A stretch of DNA of 29,194 nucleotides, taken from positions 1 through 29,194 of the IMG/VR virus record IMGVR_UViG_3300018405_000051. One strand, given 5' to 3'. The position numbers were made by a program, and so were the translations under genes. This DNA is from a virus. Positions 15,593 through 20,834 of this stretch are shown here, piece by piece. Position 1 is the stretch's first letter. Every line of letters starts with the position of its first letter. The notes under the pieces were generated by a model. That model did not search any database. It saw only the letters and a list, made by a program, of their open reading frames with translations, and was not told the origin of the DNA.

Positions 15593-15796
15593 TTAAACAC
15601 CCCCTTTTTCGCAAGATTTTCCTTGTCGTAATTGAGCTAATTTGTTTTGATAAGTAGACAATACCTCACGCAAAACAGGAATAGGCTGTTTGGTATAATT
15701 TTCCAACCTTCCTTCTACAATGTCGGATATGATACGAATATCACGTTCCAGATATTCAATCTGTATCAAATGGTAGTCTTTGTTTTGATTTTCCAT
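15593..15796 (-). CDS. Hypothetical coiled protein, 67 aa
   Basis: Unrecognised 67-aa protein, helical throughout: IQIEYLERDIRIISDIVEG, then PVLREVLSTYQNKLAQLRQG, with a basic Cys-Gly-Gly end. Two amphipathic helices with a break at KQPIP suggest a helical hairpin or small coiled-coil dimer. It is separated from the 217-aa gene by 103 nt, in which I see no clear promoter or terminator, and is followed by a hairpin. Coding potential is supported by its composition and its lone position in the gene string. Confidence 0.65.
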   Translation of the reverse strand: MENQNKDYHLIQIEYLERDIRIISDIVEGRLENYTKQPIPVLREVLSTYQNKLAQLRQGKSCEKGGV

Positions 15797-15899
15797 AATT
15801 CTATTATTTGATTGCTAGTGACTTTCGCTTACTTATCCGATAACTTATAACACCTGAAGCGTTAAATCATTGTAGCAACTTCGTTACACATTTGTATTA

Positions 15900-16553
15900 T
15901 CATTTATCACCTATACTTTTATCTGGTTTATTAATATTAATTCCTAATGATTCTATGCCTGCTGAAACTACTGAATGTAACAACGCTGAATCAATCTCTG
16001 TTTTTGCGTCCAATACAACTTTGTCCATAACCTCTTGGAAACACTTAGCAAAGAAAGGTATATTTGACTTCACTTCGGTTGTCAGCTTATCGTAGAACAA
16101 TTTCAGTTCTCTTTGGTCATCCTTCGTCAAAGTCTTTTTATCAATAATATTCTCGACTTGTTTCCAACGCTTGTTAATATCAACCATCAGCTCTGCCATA
16201 CGTTGTCTGAATTGATTATGAGTATAAGTCTTTTTGCTCTCCATATCGATACATTGCTCAATCCTTTCTCCCAAAACCTCCTCTATGGTGACGGGAACTC
16301 CTGAACCGACATTAAGCGTTGTTATAAGCTCGGAGAATTGATTTGCCGACATCTTTACTTTGAATAAAGGTTTGAGAGCAAAGAACCAATCATTTGATAG
16401 TTCTCGGTTCATTTCTCCTTCTGAAAGAGTGAGTTCAATGAAGTTATCGGATTGAATTTCACTTCCAAACAAATATCCCGATTTTCCGTGAATACGGCTT
16501 AAACTTAACATTCCAAACGATGGATGTTCATATTTCTTTTCTTCATTTTTCAT
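15900..16553 (-). CDS. Conserved phage hypothetical protein (HPSFGM family), 217 aa
   Basis: A 217-aa protein of a type I have often seen in phages and mobile elements but cannot name. The hallmarks are HPSFGMLSLSRIHG near the N-terminus, LFGSEIQSDNFIELTL, NDWFF, and a SANQFSELITTLNVGSGVPV stretch at about 70-90, followed by a long helical C-terminal half. The start is set by the Shine-Dalgarno site AGGAGG, 6 nt before the ATG at 16553; a TTG two codons earlier is less likely. The ATG overlaps the upstream TGA (TGATG), so it is coupled to the 79-aa gene. Function unknown. Confidence 0.78.
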   Translation of the reverse strand: MKNEEKKYEHPSFGMLSLSRIHGKSGYLFGSEIQSDNFIELTLSEGEMNRELSNDWFFALKPLFKVKMSANQFSELITTLNVGSGVPVTIEEVLGERIEQCIDMESKKTYTHNQFRQRMAELMVDINKRWKQVENIIDKKTLTKDDQRELKLFYDKLTTEVKSNIPFFAKCFQEVMDKVVLDAKTEIDSALLHSVVSAGIESLGININKPDKSIGDK

Positions 16554-16792
16554 CACCAACCTCCTCTCATTACATCTTCAATCCAAAGGTCATCCTGAAT
16601 TTGATTCTCTTCTTCAAGAGCCTTAGCAACTTCCTTCTTCACACCAGTCCGAACTCGTTTATGTTCTACAGTCTTGCCTTTCGCTCTCGCTTTCTTTGAA
16701 CGATTATTCCGATAGGTATCATTGGGATACATATCATGGCCAGGACAGCAACCGCTTGCGTGCTTAACATACTTGTGAATTTCTCTTTTCAT
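16553..16792 (-). CDS. Small Cys/His basic phage protein, 79 aa
   Basis: A 79-aa very basic protein with the stretch GCCPGHDMYPNDTYRNNRSK (14-33), then ARAKG and EHKRVRTG. This Cys-Cys-Pro-Gly-His ... YRNNRSK pattern is one I have met in small phage proteins without assigned function. The Cys/His pair may bind metal, and the Arg/Lys content suggests nucleic-acid binding. It starts 1 nt below the stop of the membrane-protein gene and overlaps the next start by one base, so the four genes from 17383 down to 15900 form one coupled unit. Confidence 0.75.
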   Translation of the reverse strand: MKREIHKYVKHASGCCPGHDMYPNDTYRNNRSKKARAKGKTVEHKRVRTGVKKEVAKALEEENQIQDDLWIEDVMRGGW

Positions 16793-16793
16793 A

Positions 16794-16982
16794 TTAACCG
16801 CAAATTATATAGTTCAAAAAATCTACTACACCGCTCCACCATTCTAATATCGGGAACATTACAAACCTTATAAATAGGATAGCCAATGTTCCATAGGTGA
16901 ATAGTCTCCAATATCCTCTGTATTGTTCCTTCAGAACTCTTCTGCCGAAACGTCCGTCAATTGCTTGTAATACTTTAATCAT
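16794..16982 (-). CDS. Small membrane protein, 62 aa
   Basis: I place the start at the ATG at 16982 (MIKVLQAIDGRFGRRV), which overlaps the upstream TGA as ATGA; the frame is open above it with only a weak TTG. The protein has a basic N-terminus with EQYRGYWRLF, one or two hydrophobic spans (YGTLAILFIRFVMFPIL, about 29-45) and WWSGVVDFLNYIICG at the end. No family is recognised. Small phage membrane proteins may be holins, spanins or exclusion factors, and nothing here decides between them. Confidence 0.68.
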   Translation of the reverse strand: MIKVLQAIDGRFGRRVLKEQYRGYWRLFTYGTLAILFIRFVMFPILEWWSGVVDFLNYIICG

Positions 16983-17383
16983 GATTTTTGTTCTCCTATT
17001 CTTTTGATTTCTTTTCTTATTTCTTCGCAACGTATATTAGTAAGGTTTCTTGCTGCTGGATGAGGAACGAATAACAACGGTGTTCCTATCTCGGATATTT
17101 TAACAATATACTTGTTTACCGTTTCAGCAGCTTGAACTCCGCAAACTAATACCATATCAAACTTGCTTATTTCTTCGATAACTTTTTCAAAGTGTTCATA
17201 ATTCGGCTTCGGCTTAGCATTCGGAGTATCGGTCACAACGTCCGTAGTATTTGAAAACTTGTAGTAATTATCACCAACCATCTTCTTTACTACCTTAGCA
17301 CTCTTATTATACGGATTGGGCACAAAGGTGATAGGCAGTTTTCTATCACCCCAAGCGTTCTGTAATATACAAAGTATTCTCAT
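16979..17383 (-). CDS. Uracil-DNA-glycosylase-fold protein, 134 aa
   Basis: A 134-aa protein with the outline of the uracil-DNA glycosylase superfamily: an N-terminal strand with ILQNAWGD (6-13), a central strand and helix VLVCGVQAAETVNKY (78-92) and a C-terminal loop VPHPAARNLTN (106-116). The last corresponds to the HPS-type DNA-intercalating loop of that superfamily. It is shorter than typical enzymes (about 200 aa), and the usual GxNPG motif is not clear, so it may bind or act on an unusual base rather than uracil. It overlaps both neighbours by ATGA. The context of dUTPase and likely base hypermodification makes a base-handling role plausible. Confidence 0.55.
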   Translation of the reverse strand: MRILCILQNAWGDRKLPITFVPNPYNKSAKVVKKMVGDNYYKFSNTTDVVTDTPNAKPKPNYEHFEKVIEEISKFDMVLVCGVQAAETVNKYIVKISEIGTPLLFVPHPAARNLTNIRCEEIRKEIKRIGEQKS

Positions 17384-17940
17384 TTCTCAAGTTCCTTTCT
17401 ATCACATAAGCAAACCTTTGGTCTATCAGCATATACCCAAGTATTGCATTTAGTACAAAGATAACCGTCATGACCGCTGCTGGTTTTAGGTATCCAATTT
17501 CCTTGAGGTTCATCCTCCTCTGGATAGTGGTCGAAGTAATGACCAAGAACTCGGTTCAATTCTTCCCATCCTTCTAATTTTTCAAACTCATCTTCATCCT
17601 CGCTCTCTTCTCCTCCCATGCCTATTCTTTCAATATCCTCTTCGTTCAGATATTGAGGATTAGCTTTGAAAAATGTTTCAACCGATTGTCTGATGAGCTC
17701 AACCCATTTCTCAGGATATTTCTCACGCTCCCAACGGTTACACATTCCGTTATCATATTGAATTGCTTCCATCATCAACTTTGCTACGTTTTCATAGCCT
17801 TGGTCATACTTGAAGTCAATCGGATAACCCATTGCTTTCCTTACTTTGTTCTTGATTGGAGTATAACTCTCATTATCTACTCCGCAAAGAGCTACGTGTA
17901 AATCATATAACTCCTCATTGCTTAATTCTAATGTTGCCAT
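17380..17940 (-). CDS. Hypothetical protein with C-terminal zinc-ribbon-like Cys cluster, 186 aa
   Basis: Unrecognised 186-aa acidic protein. Residues 1-90 look helical (LSNEELYDLHVALCGVDN, VAKLMMEAIQYDNGM, WVELIRQSVETFFK). A Glu/Asp-rich linker follows (about 108-125). The C-terminus holds CTKCNTWVYADRPKVCLCD, a C-x2-C ... C-x-C cluster that looks like a zinc ribbon. It is the first gene after the promoter at 17972-18003 and overlaps the uracil-glycosylase-fold gene by ATGA. A nucleic-acid-binding or adaptor role is possible but not shown. Confidence 0.74.
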   Translation of the reverse strand: MATLELSNEELYDLHVALCGVDNESYTPIKNKVRKAMGYPIDFKYDQGYENVAKLMMEAIQYDNGMCNRWEREKYPEKWVELIRQSVETFFKANPQYLNEEDIERIGMGGEESEDEDEFEKLEGWEELNRVLGHYFDHYPEEDEPQGNWIPKTSSGHDGYLCTKCNTWVYADRPKVCLCDRKELEK

Positions 17941-17971
17941 AATCTTTTTGTTTTTAATTGTTTTCTGTTAG

Positions 17972-18003
17972 CGAAGGTATAAACTATTTCGCAAACGGCA
18001 AAA
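17972..18003 (-). promoter_or_regulatory. Bacteroidetes-type promoter (TTTTG-N19-TACCTTCG)
   Basis: TTTTG (18003-17999), 19 nt, TACCTTCG (17979-17972) on the minus strand. The spacer CCGTTTGCGAAATAGTTTA is almost identical to that at 3412-3443. It drives the gene run that starts with the zinc-ribbon-like protein, whose ATG lies about 32 nt below. Confidence 0.85.
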
Positions 18004-18008
18004 TAAAA

Positions 18009-18038
18009 AAGGAAGAAATTTTGGTAAACTTCCTCCTT
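18009..18038 (-). terminator. Rho-independent terminator just above a promoter
   Basis: A 9-bp stem AAGGAGGAA / TTCTTCCTT with one G-U pair and a 12-nt loop, followed by TTTTTTA. It ends the transcript of the 114-aa membrane protein and abuts the next promoter. Confidence 0.85.
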
Positions 18039-18105
18039 TTAACTAAAATGCCCAAAATTTAACGCTTTTATATCAAATATACTTTGTTACTATCCCAATA
18101 AATTC

Positions 18106-18450
18106 CTATCTTTTCAAGATACTTTGCCCATTCATCACGGTCTGAACTTTCGGAGCTAAAATTTCAGGCTCTATGGTACTTCGTTCCCTCCGTACCTTCG
18201 GAACAGTATCATACGACACATTTACAAGCTCATAGATGGCGTTTCTCCATATCTCCGAAGTATCTGTTTCACTTATACGTTCCCTTTTTATGACTGCTTT
18301 AGGGTCATTGTAATCCCACTTATCATCGTTACATTTTGTTATTAACATAACCGACAATAAAATTATTATCGCTAACATAATTGTGAATCCTCCTCCCAAT
18401 AATATAGCTTTTCTTTCAGCTACTGGGTCAATGTAATCATTCTCCTTCAT
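18106..18450 (-). CDS. Single-span membrane protein, 114 aa
   Basis: A 114-aa protein with one strong transmembrane helix (about residues 16-38, LLGGGFTIMLAIIILLSVML) preceded by an acidic N-terminus and followed by KCNDDKW and a soluble, Arg/Glu-rich C-terminal domain (40-114). The shape, a type II anchor with a charged periplasmic or cytoplasmic tail, would suit an inner-membrane spanin subunit. The lysozyme-like lipoprotein gene lies three genes upstream, which gives mild support for a lysis role. The tail lacks a long coiled coil, so this is only a suggestion. It ends in TAG before a strong terminator. Confidence 0.7.
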   Translation of the reverse strand: MKENDYIDPVAERKAILLGGGFTIMLAIIILLSVMLITKCNDDKWDYNDPKAVIKRERISETDTSEIWRNAIYELVNVSYDTVPKVRRERSTIEPEILAPKVQTVMNGQSILKR

Positions 18451-18622
18451 AATCGTGTATTTTAAGTCCGTTGATTACTTGATAACCGTGCTTGTAACGC
18501 AAGACTTCCTCAACTTTGTCTCGGTTATCGGCTTCAACTACAAGATTTTTTACTTGTTTGATTTGTTCTTTGCGATGTTTGCTACCAAAGAACTTAACTT
18601 TGAATTTCTTCAAATTCGACAT
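18437..18622 (-). CDS. Small basic protein, 61 aa
   Basis: A 61-aa protein, MSNLKKFKVKFFGSKHRKEQ and onwards, with a beta-alpha-beta look: strand KKFKVKFFG, helix KEQIKQVKNLVVEADNRDKV, then EEVLRYKHGYQVINGLKI. Small phage proteins opening with KFKVKFFG are familiar to me but unnamed. An ATG three codons earlier is also possible; neither has a clear ribosome site. It overlaps the upstream 67-aa gene by 29 nt and the downstream membrane-protein gene by 14 nt, so the cluster is tightly coupled. Confidence 0.65.
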   Translation of the reverse strand: MSNLKKFKVKFFGSKHRKEQIKQVKNLVVEADNRDKVEEVLRYKHGYQVINGLKIHDYEGE

Positions 18623-18797
18623 CTTTTGCATGTTCTTTTAATTTGTTTAATATTTCTTGTTGTTTACTTGTAAATCGTTTTATCGGAGTTTCAACAACTG
18701 TTATTTCTCCTTCTTTTACTTCATTCTCTTCGCAATCAAAAGCCGTACCAATACAAACTTCTATTATAAAATCATTGAAATTGTTAAATATACTCAT
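18594..18797 (-). CDS. Hypothetical acidic protein, 67 aa
   Basis: Unrecognised 67-aa acidic protein. It starts MSIFNNFNDFIIEVCIGTAF, continues with a Glu-rich stretch (CEENEVKEGEITVVETP) and ends in a helix (KQQEILNKLKEHAKDVEFEE). There is no signal peptide. Its start overlaps the lysozyme-like lipoprotein gene by 14 nt, and its end overlaps the next gene by about 29 nt, so it belongs to the same transcript. No function can be inferred from the sequence. Confidence 0.65.
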   Translation of the reverse strand: MSIFNNFNDFIIEVCIGTAFDCEENEVKEGEITVVETPIKRFTSKQQEILNKLKEHAKDVEFEEIQS

Positions 18798-19242
18798 TAT
18801 AAGATAAATTTGTTTTAATTATTTCTATTTGCTCCATTATCTTAGTACGATAACTTTGCGATGCTCTTGGGTTGTGGAGCTTTATTGCTTTATCAATATC
18901 CTTATCAGGATTATAATGATTTTGTAGTATTTCAAACATATCCAAACTCTTCCTCTTATCGGTACGACAGCTGAGAGTGTAACGTTTTTCACCAAGAATG
19001 CGGTTGACGTCCTTAACGAATATAGGTGTTATTTGTAATATCCCGACATCGTTCTTGGTACCAACCGCATCTTCTTTGCCTTCACTTTCTACCTGAATTA
19101 ACGCCTGAACGAATATATCCCATTCACTTGGCTTTTGTTTAATTTCTTTCTTTATTTCTTTTCTTGTAACTTCTTTATAGCAGTTCACATTACAGCTTGA
19201 CACTATAAATAGAGCTACCAAAATGATTAACCTTCTACCCAT
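18784..19242 (-). CDS. Lysozyme / lytic-transglycosylase-like lipoprotein
   Basis: A 152-aa protein that starts with a lipoprotein signal: MGRRLIILVALFIVSSC, with a V-S-S-C lipobox at C17. The mature part resembles a compact SLT/lysozyme fold: IQVESEGKEDAVG with the probable catalytic E52, then GILQITPIFVKDVNR (67-81) and a C-terminal YNPDKDIDKAIKLHN stretch. It should cleave peptidoglycan from the periplasmic face of a host membrane, in lysis or genome entry. It is smaller than most transglycosylase domains. It starts 1 nt below a 42-aa gene and overlaps the following gene by 14 nt. A lipid-anchored lysozyme is unusual for an endolysin, so a role other than general lysis is possible. Confidence 0.75.
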   Translation of the reverse strand: MGRRLIILVALFIVSSCNVNCYKEVTRKEIKKEIKQKPSEWDIFVQALIQVESEGKEDAVGTKNDVGILQITPIFVKDVNRILGEKRYTLSCRTDKRKSLDMFEILQNHYNPDKDIDKAIKLHNPRASQSYRTKIMEQIEIIKTNLSYNEYI

Positions 19243-19243
19243 G

Positions 19244-19372
19244 TTATTTTGATTTTTCTTCAGGGTGTCGTTTGAAGTATTCTTCTAACACCTTGCCGTT
19301 ATTAACTTTCACTCCAAGTTCTTTTGCTATTGCCTCCAATTCTGGTAAGGCTTCAACTATGGTCTTTGACAT
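19244..19372 (-). CDS. Small hypothetical protein, 42 aa
   Basis: A short reading frame beginning MSKTIVEALPELEAIAKELG and ending YFKRHPEEKSK, mostly helical. It fills the space between the DenV-like gene (overlap 16 nt) and the lysozyme-like gene (gap 1 nt), the usual spacing in this gene string, and its composition is protein-like. It is too short for a recognisable domain. Confidence 0.6.
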   Translation of the reverse strand: MSKTIVEALPELEAIAKELGVKVNNGKVLEEYFKRHPEEKSK

Positions 19373-19821
19373 ATAACATTGTTTTTAGTTAGTATTTCAA
19401 TTGCTTTATCTTTAGTGATAGATTTACCTTCATAATGGAAGAAAGTCTTGCTACTGCCTTGTATTCTATCTGTAATGCGCTGAATAAGCAGTTCCTTCTC
19501 ATCCTCCGTAGGAACGTAACTGTTCCAATAATCTTTCATTAAAACTTGTTTCCAATTTTCGGAATAGTCTGGAACGTTAAAACCACGTCTTATACATTCT
19601 TCGTATATTTGTTTGTAACGGTCAAGAGTGAATTGAGCTTTGTCTAAAAAGAATGTAACATGTCCAGTTCCCAAAGTAAACTTCTTTGGTATTCTTTTCA
19701 AAGCTCCGCTTGTATAAGATTTAACGAAGCAAGCAGGCAATCTCTTTATCTCTCTATGCTCGGCAAGTAAATGTTCATCTGTTAAACGTCTTACTGATAT
19801 AGCACTATTTATTCTTGTCAT
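19357..19821 (-). CDS. denV: Pyrimidine-dimer DNA glycosylase (T4 endonuclease V family)
   Basis: A 154-aa homologue of T4 endonuclease V (DenV), a glycosylase/AP-lyase that starts repair of UV-induced cyclobutane pyrimidine dimers. The N-terminus MTRINSAISVRRLTDEHLLA is close to that of DenV. T2 becomes the catalytic N-terminal Thr after Met removal, and E24 in AEHREIKRLP corresponds to the catalytic Glu (E23 in T4). The segment LGTGHVTFFLDKAQF and the C-terminal KTFFHYEGKSI (T4: WYKYYGKAI) also match. It is slightly longer than T4 DenV (138 aa). It stands directly after the tmRNA terminator. The upstream element TAGCAAAGTTATTTTAAC may be its promoter. Confidence 0.93.
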   Translation of the reverse strand: MTRINSAISVRRLTDEHLLAEHREIKRLPACFVKSYTSGALKRIPKKFTLGTGHVTFFLDKAQFTLDRYKQIYEECIRRGFNVPDYSENWKQVLMKDYWNSYVPTEDEKELLIQRITDRIQGSSKTFFHYEGKSITKDKAIEILTKNNVICQRP

Positions 19822-19863
19822 AAATTATTTGTTTTTGTTAAAATAACTTTGCTAAAAAGAAAA

Positions 19864-19884
19864 GGGGCAACTTTCGCTTGCCCC
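19864..19884 (-). terminator. tmRNA terminator
   Basis: GGGGCAA / TTGCCCC (19884-19878 with 19870-19864), a 7-bp perfect stem with a 7-nt loop, followed by TTTTCTTTTT. It lies 10 nt below the tag stop codon and so sets the 3' end of the coding piece. Confidence 0.9.
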
Positions 19885-19894
19885 AAATCTCGGT

Positions 19895-19942
19895 TTACAC
19901 AACGGCTCTTAGCTGTTGAGGAAACATTTGAATTGTTTTGCC
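19895..19942 (-). other. tmRNA tag reading frame (15 codons plus TAA)
   Basis: The most likely resume codon is GGC (19942-19940), preceded at -5/-4 by TA as in E. coli tmRNA (UAGUC then GCA). It gives the tag GKTIQMFPQQLRAVV and TAA. A tag starting with Gly agrees with Bacteroidetes tags. A competing frame one base later (GCA) would give AKQFKCFLNS. The ending AVV differs from the usual LAA/VAA degradation signal. Confidence 0.6.
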
Positions 19943-20005
19943 ATTTAGGACTTTTGTAAGCTCTCCACTAATCATACTCATACGCTGTCAAATCCACTCA
20001 CCCCC

Positions 20006-20081
20006 GTGTGAAGGTTTTTGAAGAGCTACCTACAAACTCAGGGCTGCTGGTTAAGCAAATCCACCATCCTTTTTCAAGGAG
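20006..20081 (-). other. Intervening segment of the permuted tmRNA precursor
   Basis: 76 nt separate the acceptor 3' end from the coding-piece 5' end. It starts with a small hairpin, TCCTT-GAAA-AAGGA (20080-20067), one base beyond the discriminator-adjacent C. Excision of this segment would leave two RNAs held together by the acceptor stem and P2. Confidence 0.7.
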
Positions 20082-20135
20082 TGGAGGTGACGGGAATCGA
20101 ACCCGTGTCCAAACGTACTTTACTAAAAGTCTCAA

Positions 20136-20165
20136 CGAACTTACTTTATTTATAACTTTGCTAAT
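20136..20165 (-). promoter_or_regulatory. Putative tmRNA promoter
   Basis: The minus strand has TTAGCAAAGTTATAAATAAAG followed by TAAGTTCG (20143-20136), which resembles the -7 element of the helicase promoter (TAACTTCG). No TTTTG lies at the proper distance. The AGCAAAGTT core recurs before other transcription units. Confidence 0.45.
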
Positions 20166-20167
20166 TT

Positions 20168-20386
20168 TCAACCTACAATTCTCCAACCTGTTTCCCATTC
20201 CTTTCCTTGACGACAAGCCCAAAAGTCTTTCTTTGGTAAACACAAACCTTCTTCGTCTATGAAATAGTCTTCATCGGCTGACCATATGTATTCTCCTTCT
20301 GAAAAGAAGCGGTGAGCAACTTTGTAACCGCCCTGCTCCATAGCATTGATTGCTGCTTCTTTGGTTATTGTATTGTTTTCTTCCAT
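20168..20386 (-). CDS. Small conserved hypothetical protein, 72 aa
   Basis: A 72-aa acidic protein, MEENNTITKEAAINAMEQGG and onwards. The middle contains KVAHRFFSEGEYIW and EDYFIDEEGLCL. The end is FWACRQGKEWETGWRIVG. The pattern A-x-G-x-K-V-x-H-R-F-F ... FW ... GW is one I associate with small proteins of Bacteroides phages and mobile elements, without a known function. It overlaps the preceding gene by 22 nt and ends at the start of the tmRNA promoter region. TGA is the stop. Confidence 0.72.
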   Translation of the reverse strand: MEENNTITKEAAINAMEQGGYKVAHRFFSEGEYIWSADEDYFIDEEGLCLPKKDFWACRQGKEWETGWRIVG

Positions 20387-20826
20387 AACTCATTCAATTC
20401 GTTCTCCGATACTTCAATTGACGTATCAGGATATGTTAATACTAATTGTTTTGCAAAGTTGATATGGTCATACCCATGGTCTCCCATACCTACACTATTC
20501 ATTTCTTGCGCATCAGACAGGTGGCTTACAATAGCCATTTGTACTGATATGTACCGAACTCCTGCTTTACGCTCTTCTTTCGGTTTATCCTTTTCTATGC
20601 CTTTCAAGAATACATACCCTATATTTGTCGGGTAATATGTTCGGTCATCACTAGGAAAACCTTTGTATTTAGGATTAACTAATTGCTGCCATTGTAAGCC
20701 CCAAACGCTACCGTCATTAATTTCCTTGAGCTTCTCATATATCTTTATGCAATCTTCGGCATCCTTCTTGAGTTTTGCGTCCTCTCTCTTCAATTGATTC
20801 TGAAGATAATCTAAAACTTTTCCCAT
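20365..20826 (-). CDS. Hypothetical protein, 153 aa
   Basis: Unrecognised 153-aa soluble protein. The first 40 residues are a charged coiled helix (LDYLQNQLKREDAKLKKDAE). The centre has aromatic, loop-like stretches (VWGLQWQQLVNPKYKGFPSD, TYYPTNIGYVFLKGI). A VRYISVQMAIVSHLSDAQEM stretch follows, then a GMGDHGYDHINFAK segment with two His and two Asp. The His/Asp group might bind metal but no known motif fits. It begins 8 nt below the next upstream gene and overlaps the 72-aa gene by 22 nt. Confidence 0.72.
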   Translation of the reverse strand: MGKVLDYLQNQLKREDAKLKKDAEDCIKIYEKLKEINDGSVWGLQWQQLVNPKYKGFPSDDRTYYPTNIGYVFLKGIEKDKPKEERKAGVRYISVQMAIVSHLSDAQEMNSVGMGDHGYDHINFAKQLVLTYPDTSIEVSENELNELWKKTIQ

Positions 20827-20834
20827 ATCTATAT

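Larger units (their letters stand above)
19864..20130 (-). ncRNA. ssrA: Permuted, two-piece tmRNA (acceptor piece upstream of coding piece)
   Basis: On the minus strand the 3' half of a tmRNA comes first: GTTTGGAC (20114-20107), a T arm with stem ACGGG/CCCGT and loop TTCGATT (20106-20090), acceptor strand CACCTCC (20089-20083) and discriminator A (20082). After a 76-nt spacer comes the 5' half: GGGGGTG (20005-19999), then AGTGGATTTGAC, which has the conserved tmRNA GGATTYGAC. The two acceptor strands pair over 7 bp with one G-U. Helix P2 begins as AGCGTAT (19986-19980) pairing with GTACGTT (20118-20112). The 3' CCA is not encoded. The 5' end of the acceptor piece (about 20130) is estimated from the promoter-like TAAGTTCG. 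The RNA would rescue stalled ribosomes with alanine, if charged, and add a tag. Confidence 0.85.

Noticed and set aside
20082-20118. An ordinary tRNA 3' half at the T arm
   Set aside because: No anticodon or D arm lies upstream, whereas the GGAC before the T arm and the matching 5' half at 20005 fit tmRNA exactly.
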